Assembly: GCA_963698085.1 (NCBI GenBank)
Contig: OY969122.1
Span: forward strand, 2,294,001 to 2,358,000
Reading direction: 5' to 3'
DNA: 64,000 nt
Source: VRUE01 sp963698085
GTDB lineage: Bacteria; Actinomycetota; Thermoleophilia; Solirubrobacterales; 70-9
Positions 15,636 to 25,851 of the stretch are shown in pieces. The notes below the pieces were generated by a model, which saw nothing but the letters and a program-made list of their open reading frames with translations, searched no databases and was not told where the DNA came from. The stretch's first letter is position 1; each line of letters starts with the position of its first letter. The position numbers and the translations under genes are program-made.

Positions 15636-17486
15636 ATGCGCTCCACGGGCCTGGCCGCGCCGCTTCTCCTGGCCGCGGCGGCCGTCGCCCTGACGCTTTC
15701 CCACACTGGCGAGATCCGCGACCGCGCCGAGGCGGCGCTGGGCAGGGGGATGCCGACGCGAGAGGCGGCGCTGGCGCGCGGCTTCGTGCTCGGCGAGGAC
15801 GAGCAGATCGACGCGGAGACGAGCGAGGACTTTCGTCGCTCCGGATTGAGCCACCTGCTGGCGGTGTCGGGTCAGAACGTGGCGTTGCTCGGCCTGCTGG
15901 CGATGCCGGTGCTGGCGGCGCTCGGGATGCCGCTGCGCACCCGCCTCGTCTGGCTACTCGGCCTGATCGCGGTCTACGTTCCGTTGGCGGGAGCGGGTGC
16001 CTCGATCCAGCGCGCCGGGATCATGGGCGCGCTGAGCCTGATCGCGACCCTTGCCGGGCGCCGCGCCTCGCGCTTCTACGCGCTGATCTTCGCCGCCATC
16101 GTTCTGCTCGCCGTCGAGCCCAGGATCGGCGCTGACGTCGGCTGGCAACTCAGCTTCGCCGCGGTCTTGGGAATCCTTTTCTTCGCGGCGCCGCTGCGCA
16201 GGGCAATCGGTGGGCAACTCGGCAGCCGCGGCTGGCGGCGCCCGCTCGTCGAGGGAGCGGCGATGACGATCGCCGCCACGATCGCGACCGCGCCGTTGAT
16301 CGCCTTCCACTTTGAGGCGATTCCGATCCTCACCCTCGCCGCCAATCTGCTGGCGCTGCCGGCGGTGGCACCGGCGATGTGGCTGGGGATGCTGGCCGGG
16401 GCAGCTGGACAAGTTCCGGGCTTTCCAGTCGAGCCTCTCAATAGGCTCAACGCCCTTCTGCTGGCCTACATAGCCGAGGTGGCCGCCTGGTGTGGCCGGC
16501 CGAGCTGGGCGTACCCCCACGTGCGGCTAGGTGGCAGCGGGCTCCTCGCAACGTACGTCCTGATCGCGACCGCGGCGGTCTTCGGTCCGCATCTTGGTCA
16601 TAGACGCCGGCTGAAGAGCAAGTCTGCTGGGGAGCGAAGCGGAAATGCGATCGCTCGGATGGGACTGGCGGGACTGGCGCTTTGCCTCGCGGCGCTCGCC
16701 CTCGCCTGGCCCGCCGGCGGGGGCGCTGGTCCGGCCCTCGGTCCGCCTGTGGGGCTGCGAATTTCGGTATTCGACATTGGCCAGGGCGATGCGATTCTGC
16801 TGCAGCCACCAAGAGCGCCCGCCGTGCTCGTGGACAGCGGCCCGCCCGGGGCTGGGCTCGCCGTGAAGCTGCGTGCAGCGGGGGTCGACCGGCTCGGCGC
16901 CGCCGTCGTGACCCATGACCAGTCCGACCACGCGGGCGCGATCCACGAGCTGCTCGGTGCGATACCGGTGGGACGGCTTCTTTACGGCGTGGCGGGTGGC
17001 GAGACGATCGAGGCGGCGACCGCGGCCGGAGTCAGGCCTCAGCAGTTGGCGCGCGGTAGCGAGCTTCGCTCCGGCGGGCTGCGGCTCGATGTCCTCTGGC
17101 CGCCGGCGGAGTTGCTTTCCGGGCTGGACCGGGTCGATGATCCCAACCAGCTCGCTGTCGTCCTGCGGGCCCGCTGGCGCCGCTTCTCGATGCTGCTGGC
17201 GGCCGATGCGGAGGCCGAGGCGGTGCCGCTTGACCCCGGCCCGATCGACGTACTCAAGCTCGCCCACCACGGCAGCGAGGACACCGGCCTCGCCGAGTTG
17301 CTCGATCGCGCCCGGCCACACCTCGCAGTGATCTCGGTCGGCGTCGAGAATCCCTTTGGCCACCCGGCTCCGGCGACGCTGGCGACGCTTGCCAGCCACG
17401 GCGTGCGCACTCTGCGCACCGACCTTGACGGCACTGTCGTGCTGGAGGTGACGGGCAACTCGATCCAGGTGAGCACCGGACCATGA
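15636..17486 (+). CDS. comEC: ComEC/Rec2 DNA channel protein
   Basis: Polytopic channel for import of single-stranded DNA. The competence domain has the signature SHLLAVSGQNVALLGLLAM and about 8-10 membrane segments (residues ~60-350). A C-terminal metallo-beta-lactamase-like domain follows, with FDIGQGDAILLQ, THDQSDHAG and LAHHGSEDTG. At 616 residues it is shorter than typical ComEC (700-800) because the N-terminal OB-like DUF4131 domain is absent; the protein goes straight from a signal anchor to the competence domain. Confidence 0.92.
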   Translation: MRSTGLAAPLLLAAAAVALTLSHTGEIRDRAEAALGRGMPTREAALARGFVLGEDEQIDAETSEDFRRSGLSHLLAVSGQNVALLGLLAMPVLAALGMPLRTRLVWLLGLIAVYVPLAGAGASIQRAGIMGALSLIATLAGRRASRFYALIFAAIVLLAVEPRIGADVGWQLSFAAVLGILFFAAPLRRAIGGQLGSRGWRRPLVEGAAMTIAATIATAPLIAFHFEAIPILTLAANLLALPAVAPAMWLGMLAGAAGQVPGFPVEPLNRLNALLLAYIAEVAAWCGRPSWAYPHVRLGGSGLLATYVLIATAAVFGPHLGHRRRLKSKSAGERSGNAIARMGLAGLALCLAALALAWPAGGGAGPALGPPVGLRISVFDIGQGDAILLQPPRAPAVLVDSGPPGAGLAVKLRAAGVDRLGAAVVTHDQSDHAGAIHELLGAIPVGRLLYGVAGGETIEAATAAGVRPQQLARGSELRSGGLRLDVLWPPAELLSGLDRVDDPNQLAVVLRARWRRFSMLLAADAEAEAVPLDPGPIDVLKLAHHGSEDTGLAELLDRARPHLAVISVGVENPFGHPAPATLATLASHGVRTLRTDLDGTVVLEVTGNSIQVSTGP

Positions 17487-17546
17487 GCTCGATCGTGCGT
17501 CCCTCAGGCACGGAACTAAACGAATCGACGAATCGATATTGGGGCT

Positions 17547-18266
17547 ATGTCGCTCTCGGCCTTGCCGGCTGAAGCGCGGCGGCCGATGGACGTAGCGGTG
17601 CACTACAAGCGCGGACATCGATGGCTGCGATCACCAGGACGGCCGAGCGTCTTGGGCGGAGGCCTCCTGGAGCGGGCGCGCAGCACAACGTTGGCCTTGC
17701 TCGGGGCGACCGCCGCAGTCGGCCTTGCGATCGTCGCTCTCGCCATGAACCAGGAGTGGCCGCTGGTGGCCGGCAGCTCGATCCCGCAGATCCCACCACG
17801 ACATCAAAGCGTCGGCGAGGCCGAGGCCTTAACCGGACAGGCGCAGGCGAAGGCCCCCCAGCCGGGGCCCGAGGGGAGACGCTTCGATGGCGGCGACTCG
17901 ACCGGCGAGAGAGGAGCACCGGCTCCGAGTCCGAGTCCAGCAGCTAGTCCCACTGGATCTGCAGAGTTTGTCGTAGCGCCCTCCGCTCCGGCGAAGCCCC
18001 AGTCAGCCGGCGAGGGTGTCCCCGCGGCGCCCGGTCCACCCCCGACTGCCACGCAGCCCCAGCAGGTAGCGGTTGTGCCTGCCGATTCGCCTACCGCTGA
18101 GCCGGCTCCTTCGACGCCGCCTCCCCCAGTCGACAGCGAGCCGGCCAGTCCACCCGTGGTTGCGAGCTCGGATACGCCGGACGAATCCTCGGTTCCCCCT
18201 TGGAGTAGCGGACGAGGCCACGCCTACGGGCGCAGTGGCAAAGGCTCCGACCACCACGACGACTAG
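17547..18266 (+). CDS. Proline-rich single-pass membrane protein
   Basis: No family recognised. A basic cytoplasmic N-terminus of ~45 residues, one membrane segment (STTLALLGATAAVGLAIVAL) and a 170-residue low-complexity exterior rich in P, A, S and E, ending in Gly/His/Asp (GKGSDHHDD). The composition suggests a cell-wall-spanning or linker protein. ATG 17547 gives the longest form; ATG 17586 is possible. Confidence 0.6.
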   Translation: MSLSALPAEARRPMDVAVHYKRGHRWLRSPGRPSVLGGGLLERARSTTLALLGATAAVGLAIVALAMNQEWPLVAGSSIPQIPPRHQSVGEAEALTGQAQAKAPQPGPEGRRFDGGDSTGERGAPAPSPSPAASPTGSAEFVVAPSAPAKPQSAGEGVPAAPGPPPTATQPQQVAVVPADSPTAEPAPSTPPPPVDSEPASPPVVASSDTPDESSVPPWSSGRGHAYGRSGKGSDHHDD

Positions 18267-18278
18267 GACTCCTCTGGC

Positions 18279-18284
18279 TAGACT
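18279..18284 (+). promoter_or_regulatory. -10 element of holA
   Basis: TAGACT, exactly 6 nt before the GTG start at 18291. Confidence 0.5.
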
Positions 18285-18290
18285 CGGCCC

Positions 18291-19271
18291 GTGGCCGAGG
18301 AGATGCGCTCGCTCTATCTGATCGCCGGCACCGACGGTGCCAAGATCGATGCAACTCGGGCACGCCTGCGGGCGCGGGCCGAGCGTGACGGGGGCGCTGC
18401 CTCGTTGCAGGTCTTTGAGCCCGGCGAGGGTCGCGGCGCGCCCGATCACGAAGGCCTGCTGACGGCAATCCCGGCAATGTCGCTGACCGAGTCACGTCGT
18501 TACCTGCTTGCCGATGGGGTCGAGCGCTGGCGCGACTCGCAGCTGGATGCTGTCGCCGCGGCGCTTGCGGAGCTGCCCCCCGACCTCAGCATCGTCCTCA
18601 TCGCCCGCGCCAAAGCCCCGCCGAAGCTGGTTGCCGCGGTGAAAGCCGCGAAAGGGGAGATCCACGCGTTTGAGGCGCCGAAGGCAAGGGAGATGCCGCG
18701 TGTCCTGGTAGGCGATGCGAAGCGGCTTGGCTTTCGCCTCGATCCTGCCGCGGCGCGCATGCTGGTGGACCGGATGGGAGCGTCCCCGCAGCGCCTCCAC
18801 AACGAGCTGGAACGCCTTGCGCTCTGGGCAGGGGACGGGGGTGAGGTGGGTGCGGCAGACCTGGAGGCGATGATCACCGACACCTCTGAGGCGGCGGTCT
18901 GGGCTCTCTCCGATGCCCTGCTCGAACGCGATGCGGCGGCTGCACTGCGCATCGGCGAGCGGCTGATCGCCCAGGGCGAGAACGTCACCGGGTTGATCTA
19001 TGGCCTCGCCTCGCGTCTGCGCAAAGCCTGTGCCGCGGCAGCGATGTTGGAGTCGGGGTCGCCGCCAAAGCAAGTCGAGTCGAGCCTCGGCATGCATCCT
19101 TACGCCGCGAAGCAGTTGGTCGCCAGGCTGCAGAACGTCGAGGTCGATGAGCTGCAGGAGGCGACGATCGCGCTCGCCGATCTCGAGGTCTGGTGCCGCG
19201 GCGGTGCCGACTACGGCGACGAGTTGGCACTCACTTTGGCACTGCGCGCCGCTGCTGGCGCGCCGGCTTGA
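18291..19271 (+). CDS. holA: DNA polymerase III subunit delta
   Basis: Clamp-loader delta subunit that opens the beta clamp. 326 residues with the family N-terminus (MRSLYLIAGTDGAKIDATRA), the conserved FEAPKAREMPRVL stretch and the C-terminal collar domain (NVTGLIYGLASRLRKACAAA, HPYAAKQLVARLQN). GTG start supported by the -10 spacing. Its stop abuts the stop of the convergent rpsT with no intervening base. Confidence 0.92.
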   Translation: MAEEMRSLYLIAGTDGAKIDATRARLRARAERDGGAASLQVFEPGEGRGAPDHEGLLTAIPAMSLTESRRYLLADGVERWRDSQLDAVAAALAELPPDLSIVLIARAKAPPKLVAAVKAAKGEIHAFEAPKAREMPRVLVGDAKRLGFRLDPAAARMLVDRMGASPQRLHNELERLALWAGDGGEVGAADLEAMITDTSEAAVWALSDALLERDAAAALRIGERLIAQGENVTGLIYGLASRLRKACAAAAMLESGSPPKQVESSLGMHPYAAKQLVARLQNVEVDELQEATIALADLEVWCRGGADYGDELALTLALRAAAGAPA

Positions 19272-19538
19272 CTACCTAGCCGCGCTGGCTGAGATACGGG
19301 CGGCTTTGGCCTTCTTGCGCGCACCCGTGTTCTTGTGCATCGCGCCTTTTTGGATCGCCTTGTCGATGCGCGAGACCAGAGCCTTGTGCTCGACCTCGAT
19401 CGCGGCGGCGTCGCTACCCTCGACGGCGCTCTCGAGCCGCCGGAAATAGGTCTTGACCGTGCTCGTCAAGAGCCGGTTCTCGGTTCGCTCGCGCTCGCTG
19501 CGTAGGATGCGCTTCTTCTGTGAGGCTATGTTCGCCAT
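19272..19538 (-). CDS. rpsT: 30S ribosomal protein S20
   Basis: Small-subunit protein S20, a basic three-helix protein that binds 16S rRNA. Starts MANIASQKKRILRSERERTE; 88 residues is standard. On the minus strand TATAGT lies 14 nt before the ATG, inside the murJ coding region. Its start codon overlaps the divergent murJ start codon by 2 bp. Confidence 0.96.
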   Translation of the reverse strand: MANIASQKKRILRSERERTENRLLTSTVKTYFRRLESAVEGSDAAAIEVEHKALVSRIDKAIQKGAMHKNTGARKKAKAARISASAAR

Positions 19539-21120
19539 GAGTGCGGCGCCGGACTATACCGAGCCTGAGCGCCGCTCCGGGCGGATCGCTCGCTCGACCG
19601 CGTTTTTCTCGGTCGCCACTGCGGCCTCGCGGGTCGCCGGCCTCGGCCGTGAGATCGTCGCCGCCGGCTACTACGGGATCAGCGGCCCGATGTCCGCCTT
19701 CACGATCGCTTTTCAGGTTCCCAACCTGATCCGCGCCCTTTTCGCTGACGCCGCGCTGCAGCCCGCCTTCGTCCCGATCTTTACCGAGCAGCTCGAGAAG
19801 AAGAATTACCGCGAGGCCTTCCGGCTCGCCTCGACCATGCTGCTGCTGGTCACCGCGGTCCTCGGCGCGATCACGGCGCTCTTCGTGATCGGCGCGCCGC
19901 TGATCATGCCGCTCTTCGCGCCGGGTTTCGAGGGGGCGATCCTCGACCTCACGGTGGCCCTTTCCCAGGTCCTCTTCCCGATCCTGGTCCTGCTCGGGAT
20001 GAGCGGTGTCGTCGTCGGCATCCTCAACAGCTACGACCGCTTCGGCGCCTTTGCGATCTCGCCGCTCTTCTGGAACCTGACGATCATCGCCTGCTTGGTC
20101 GCGATCGTTCCCTCGCTGGAGGGCCAGGATCGGATCTACGCCTACGCGATCGGCGTCCTGGCGGGCACGGTGGTCCAGGTCGGAATCGTCATCTTCGATC
20201 TCCGCAACACGCCCTTCAAGTTCTCCTGGAGCTTCGACTGGCGCAACCGCGACGTGCGCCGCGTCCTGCTGCTGATGCTGCCGGTGACGATCAGCCTCGG
20301 CTTGATCAACTTCAACCTGCTGATCAACAGCCTCTTTGGCAGCCTCGTCAGCGACCAGGCGCCGGCGGCGATCGACAAGGCCTTCCGTATTTACCAGCTG
20401 CCGCAGGGGATCTTCTCGGTGGCGATCGCGACCGTCCTCTTCCCGACCCTGGCTCGTTTCGCCTCGCGCGGCGAGCACGACAACCTGCGGGCGACGATGG
20501 CCAACGGGATGCGTCAGATCCTCTTCATCCTCCTGCCCGCCGCTGCCGCGGTCCTGGTTCTCTCCGAGCCGATGATCCGGCTCGTCTACCAGCGCGGTGA
20601 GTTCACCCCGGAGCAGACGACCGTCGTTGCCACTGCGCTCTTCTGGTTCGCCTTCTCGCTCCCCGCCAACGGCCTCTTCCTGCTCCTCACCCGCACCTTC
20701 TTCAGCCTGCAGCGACCCTGGCTGCCGACCGCAATCGCCGCCGCCAACCTCGCCGTCACGGCGCTCGCGGCGCTCGGCCTCTACCACCTTGGCGTGGGCG
20801 GGATCGTCGCCTCGACCGCAATCGCCACGATCCTCAGCGTCGTCGCTCAGGGCATCATCCTGCGCCGGCTGCTGGGCGGTCTGGAGTTGGGCCGCTTGCT
20901 CGATGCCGGCATTCGGATCTCAGCAGCATCGGCTGTGCTCGCAGCCGTCAGCTACGGAATCTGGGAGGTCCTCGACGACGCCCTCGGCCGCGGCCTACTC
21001 GGCCAAATCGCCTCTCTCGGCACGGCTTTGGCCGTCGGTGGCCTGGTCTACGTCGGTGTTGCCAAGTTGCTTCGCGTCGCCGAGCTGGAGCAGGTAATGC
21101 GGCTCGTCCGTCGCCGCTAG
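19537..21120 (+). CDS. murJ: Lipid II flippase MurJ
   Basis: Flips lipid-linked peptidoglycan precursor across the membrane. Typical MurJ start after a short cytoplasmic tail (RSTAFFSVATAASRVAGLGRE, family FVS/SRxxGxxRE), 14 hydrophobic segments, and VPNLIRALFADAALQPAFVP. From ATG 19537 the product is 527 residues. ATG 19528 is a possible alternative start. The chosen start codon shares two bases with the divergent rpsT start. The next gene begins immediately after the stop. Confidence 0.93.
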   Translation: MSAAPDYTEPERRSGRIARSTAFFSVATAASRVAGLGREIVAAGYYGISGPMSAFTIAFQVPNLIRALFADAALQPAFVPIFTEQLEKKNYREAFRLASTMLLLVTAVLGAITALFVIGAPLIMPLFAPGFEGAILDLTVALSQVLFPILVLLGMSGVVVGILNSYDRFGAFAISPLFWNLTIIACLVAIVPSLEGQDRIYAYAIGVLAGTVVQVGIVIFDLRNTPFKFSWSFDWRNRDVRRVLLLMLPVTISLGLINFNLLINSLFGSLVSDQAPAAIDKAFRIYQLPQGIFSVAIATVLFPTLARFASRGEHDNLRATMANGMRQILFILLPAAAAVLVLSEPMIRLVYQRGEFTPEQTTVVATALFWFAFSLPANGLFLLLTRTFFSLQRPWLPTAIAAANLAVTALAALGLYHLGVGGIVASTAIATILSVVAQGIILRRLLGGLELGRLLDAGIRISAASAVLAAVSYGIWEVLDDALGRGLLGQIASLGTALAVGGLVYVGVAKLLRVAELEQVMRLVRRR

Positions 21121-23331
21121 ATGCTCGACTTGCCGCGCTATCTGCTGGGTGTCCTGGAGTTAGCCCTGCTCGCCGGCTTCGCGACGCTTGGCGCGCATGC
21201 ACTGAAGGTTCGACTCCTTCCAGCTTTCACGGGAGCACCCGCGCATCTCGCTACCGCTGTCCTTGCCCTCGCTCTGCTGATTTGGACCGCGGAGATCCTC
21301 GGCAGCTTTGGGCTGTTCGAGCCCTTGCCGTATCTCGTCGGCATTGGGGCGGTCGGCTTGGGGCTACGGCTGAGCGTTGGGGGAGGGTGGGGGTGTCCCT
21401 CCGGCTTGCTGGGTTTTTCGCCGGGCGGCGGGTCTCTCTCGCCGAGCGGTCAGGGCGAAAAACAGGACGCCGCTGCGCCAGAGGGACACCCCCACCCTCC
21501 CTCTCGAAAGCCGAGCGTCGCGACCGTGATTGCGCTGGCGGTGGCTGCGGTGGTAATCGTCAAGTTCGGGGCGGAGGTGCGGGTGAAGCTCGGAACAGGG
21601 ATGACCGGGTTCGATTCGACTTGGTACCACGGGCCATTCGCGGCGGGGTTCGCTCAGAGCGGGAACACCTGGGATCTGCACTTCATCGCACCGCAGTTCC
21701 TTGCCTGGTTCTACCCAGCCGATGCCGAGATCTTCCACGGGCTTGGGATGCTGGCGTTCGATCGAGATGTGTTCTCGCCGCTGCTGAACCTCGGTTGGTT
21801 GATCGGCTGCTTGGTCGCTTGCTGGTGCATCGGGAGGCCGTATCGGGTGGCGCCATGGTCGCTTGCGCTGGGCGCCGTTGCGCTGAGCTTGCCTGTGCTT
21901 TCAGATCAAGCTGGGGAGGCGCGTAATGACATCGTCGGGATCTTCTTCCTACTTGCTGCAGTTGCGGTTGCGCTGAATGCTTGGGGGGCACAGAAAAACG
22001 GGCAGGTAGGGGGGGAGGGTTCCGAGCATCGCGATCCTCTCAGCGTGGACCTGGGCCCGTTAGTGGTCGCTGGCCTGGCCGTGGGCCTCGCTGCCGGCAC
22101 CAAGCTCAACTTCCTCTTACCTGCTGCTGTTCTCGTCTTTGGGCTTGCGTTCTTTGCACCTTCCCGCGGGCGCTGGCGGGCTTTGGCGGCAGCGGGGCTT
22201 GCCGCACTGGCTGGAGGTGCCTACTGGTACCTGCGCAACCTGGCTCACAGCGGCAACCCGTTGCCCTGGTTCGACTCGATCGGGCCGATCTCACTGCCGG
22301 CACCTGATCAAGCGCTTGGAGGACGGGAAGGGCACAGCGTGCTTGGCTATGTTTTCGACGGTGCGGTCTGGTCGGACTGGTTCCTGCCGGGTCTTCACGA
22401 CGGCTTGACGCTGCTCTGGCCATTGGTTGCGGCGTTGGCCCTGGCCGGACTCCTTCTCTGCCTCATCGGCCCACGCGGACTCTCGGCACTGCGGTCGAGG
22501 TTTGTACCGGATAGCGAGACAAACCTCGACCGCGATCGGGTGTTGCCGCTCGTGGGCTGCGTCGGGATCGCGGTCATCGTCGCCTGGCTGATCGCTCCGA
22601 CCTCCGCCTCCGGTCCGGAGGGGATGCCGAGGGGCTTCGAGTCAGGACTTCGCTACCTCGCCCCAGCTCTCGTCCTCGGATTGGCCATTCTCCCGGCGGC
22701 GCTGCTCCCGCGGGTGGCGTGGGGTGGGGCCCCCGGTAAGGCGCGGCGTCCCGTTTTTCGCCCCACTCGCTCAGCGAGTAGACGCCCCCTCCTCTGGCGA
22801 AAAACCCAGCACCGTCCGGGGGCCCCACCCCACGACAGGACCCGCGGGCCGCTGGCAGCGTTGGCTCTGCTGGCCGCGATCGCAATCGGCTATCCGGTCC
22901 AGCGCCACTACCTCGAGAACCGCTACGCGAATCCCACCTTCGCCGCCCCCGGTCTCAACGCCGCCTTCAAATGGGCAGACCCGATCTCCGGCGCCCGCAT
23001 AGCCACCACCAGCACGCGCCAGTACCCCCTCTACGGCACCGACCTCGCCAACCACGTCCAGTACATAGGCGAAGAGCAACCCCACGGAGGCTTCACCGCC
23101 CCGACCAATTGCAAGCAATGGCGCCACCTCCTCAACGCCGGCCACTACGACTACGTACTAACCACCCGCGACCGCATAGAAAAAGGAAAGCCCCCCTACC
23201 CAGACTCAACCCGCTGGACCGAAGGCTTGAGAGCAACGCCAATCTTGCGCACGCCCCCGACGGTCGTGTTCAAGCTAAAAGGGCCACTGGACCCAGCGTC
23301 GTGTAGGGGCGGCGAGGCCTTTCGTCCCTAG
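21121..23331 (+). CDS. GT-C-like membrane glycosyltransferase with two palindrome-encoded inserts
   Basis: A 736-residue polytopic membrane protein with about 10-12 helices. The loop after the first helices, GMTGFDSTWYHGPFAAGFAQ, with an acidic residue and WYH, resembles GT-C fold glycosyltransferases using lipid-linked sugars; a C-terminal soluble part contains ISGARIATTSTRQYPLYGTD. Residues ~87-127 and ~533-571 are encoded by family I palindromes (21381-21501 and 22718-22834). They are Gly/Pro/Arg-rich, not membrane-like, and sit in loops between helices; the frame is intact across both. ATG directly follows the murJ stop, so an envelope role with MurJ is plausible. The exact reaction is unknown. 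Confidence 0.68.
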   Translation: MLDLPRYLLGVLELALLAGFATLGAHALKVRLLPAFTGAPAHLATAVLALALLIWTAEILGSFGLFEPLPYLVGIGAVGLGLRLSVGGGWGCPSGLLGFSPGGGSLSPSGQGEKQDAAAPEGHPHPPSRKPSVATVIALAVAAVVIVKFGAEVRVKLGTGMTGFDSTWYHGPFAAGFAQSGNTWDLHFIAPQFLAWFYPADAEIFHGLGMLAFDRDVFSPLLNLGWLIGCLVACWCIGRPYRVAPWSLALGAVALSLPVLSDQAGEARNDIVGIFFLLAAVAVALNAWGAQKNGQVGGEGSEHRDPLSVDLGPLVVAGLAVGLAAGTKLNFLLPAAVLVFGLAFFAPSRGRWRALAAAGLAALAGGAYWYLRNLAHSGNPLPWFDSIGPISLPAPDQALGGREGHSVLGYVFDGAVWSDWFLPGLHDGLTLLWPLVAALALAGLLLCLIGPRGLSALRSRFVPDSETNLDRDRVLPLVGCVGIAVIVAWLIAPTSASGPEGMPRGFESGLRYLAPALVLGLAILPAALLPRVAWGGAPGKARRPVFRPTRSASRRPLLWRKTQHRPGAPPHDRTRGPLAALALLAAIAIGYPVQRHYLENRYANPTFAAPGLNAAFKWADPISGARIATTSTRQYPLYGTDLANHVQYIGEEQPHGGFTAPTNCKQWRHLLNAGHYDYVLTTRDRIEKGKPPYPDSTRWTEGLRATPILRTPPTVVFKLKGPLDPASCRGGEAFRP
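21381..21501. repeat. Palindromic element, family I, copy 3 (inside a coding frame)
   Basis: 121-nt hairpin. Outer arms GGGAGGGTGGGGGTGTCCCT and complement differ from copies 1 and 2 on both sides in a compensating way. The internal core CTTGCTGGGTTTTTCGCC and GGCGAAAAACAGGACGCC is conserved. It is read through in frame by the glycosyltransferase gene. Confidence 0.92.
22718..22834. repeat. Palindromic element, family I, copy 4, inverted (inside a coding frame)
   Basis: 117-nt hairpin in the opposite orientation to copies 1-3: GGCGTCCCGTTTTTCGCCCC on the left and GGCGAAAAACCCAGCA on the right. The outer arms CGTGGGGTGGGGCCCCCGG and complement are unrelated to those of the other copies. Second in-frame insertion in the same gene. 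Confidence 0.9.
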
Positions 23332-23512
23332 CTTCAGCTGAGGAGGTACGCGGGGTGTCCATCGGTGTGTAGGTATCGCGTTCCTCTGGCGGGTGGCGCG
23401 GTGGCGGGGGTCCCCCATAGCGGAGGGCTCGCGAAGCGAGTCCGAGCACATGGGGGAGGGCCGCCGCGACAGGACCCGCCAGCCGACAGCGCCCGCCATA
23501 CTCCCTCCGCCG
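23332..23512. other. Intergenic region before lepA
   Basis: 181 nt without a supported gene. It contains the palindrome at 23386-23482. No clear -10 or ribosome-binding site is seen close to the lepA ATG. Confidence 0.6.
23386..23482. repeat. Singleton palindrome before lepA
   Basis: 97-nt near-perfect hairpin: CTGGCGGGT with ACCCGCCAG, CGCGGTGGC with GCCGCCGCG, CCCCCAT with ATGGGGG, and a central CTCGC-GAA-GCGAG. It has the same nested-stem architecture as the families but a unique core. Confidence 0.85.
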
Positions 23513-25305
<1,793 letters not shown>

Positions 25306-25306
<1 letters not shown>

Positions 25307-25379
25307 GGGGTCGGGCACCCCTCCCAAAACGCTCGGCAGGAGCCTCGCTGGAGTGTTTTGGGAGAGGTGCCCGACCCCC
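25306..25379. repeat. Palindromic element, family II, copy 1
   Basis: 74-nt hairpin beginning on the last base of the lepA stop codon. Inner stem CTCCCAAAACGCTC with GAGTGTTTTGGGAG encloses a conserved loop GGCAGGAGCCTCGCTG. Outer arm GGGGGTCGGGCACC pairs with GGTGCCCGACCCCC. The inner stem and loop recur at 26252 with different outer arms. Confidence 0.92.
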
Positions 25380-25394
25380 TTTCCCCGGTCCCTC

Positions 25395-25400
25395 TAGACT
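25395..25400 (+). promoter_or_regulatory. -10 element of the dehydratase pair
   Basis: TAGACT, 9 nt before the ATG at 25410. Confidence 0.4.
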
Positions 25401-25409
25401 GCCGCCGCT

Positions 25410-25850
25410 ATGAGCATCAAGACTGAGGCAATAGGCAAGGAGTGGCCCGCCACCACGTATGAGGTGGGCAAGGAGAAGATCGGTGAGTACGCACGGGTGA
25501 TCGGGCTCGAGAACCCGGTTCACTTCGACCGCGAGGCCGCAAGGGCAGCCGGCTACCGCGACGTCGTGGCGCCGCCGATGTTCTGCGTTGTCTACAGCGC
25601 GCCGGCGCTGGGGCCGGCGATGTTCGACCCCGAGGTGGGGATGAACTTCGCCGCGATGGTGCACGGCGGGCAGAAGTTCGAGTGGGGCGAGCCCGCCTGC
25701 TCGGGCGATGAGATCACGACCACGGCGAGGTGCCGCGAGATCTACGAGAAGGACGGCAAGGGCTTCTACGTCTTCGAGACCGTCTCGGTCAACCAGGACG
25801 GCGCCGAGGTCGTGCGCGGCACCTGGACCAACATCGTGAGGGGGGTCTGA
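25410..25850 (+). CDS. FAS1-like/HadA-type dehydratase subunit
   Basis: 146-residue hotdog-fold protein of the MaoC N-terminal/HadA type (YEVGKEKIGEYARVIGLENP, VHGGQKFEWGEPACSGDEI). In mycobacteria HadA pairs with HadB as a 3-hydroxyacyl-thioester dehydratase; HadA lacks the catalytic residues. The partner gene follows after 1 nt. A role in fatty-acid or acyl-CoA metabolism is inferred from the pair. Confidence 0.82.
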   Translation: MSIKTEAIGKEWPATTYEVGKEKIGEYARVIGLENPVHFDREAARAAGYRDVVAPPMFCVVYSAPALGPAMFDPEVGMNFAAMVHGGQKFEWGEPACSGDEITTTARCREIYEKDGKGFYVFETVSVNQDGAEVVRGTWTNIVRGV

Positions 25851-25851
25851 G

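Noticed and set aside
19414..20787. 457-codon Asp/Glu/Arg-rich minus-strand frame opposite murJ
   Set aside because: Low-complexity charged translation typical of the antisense of a high-GC membrane-protein gene; murJ on the plus strand is certain.
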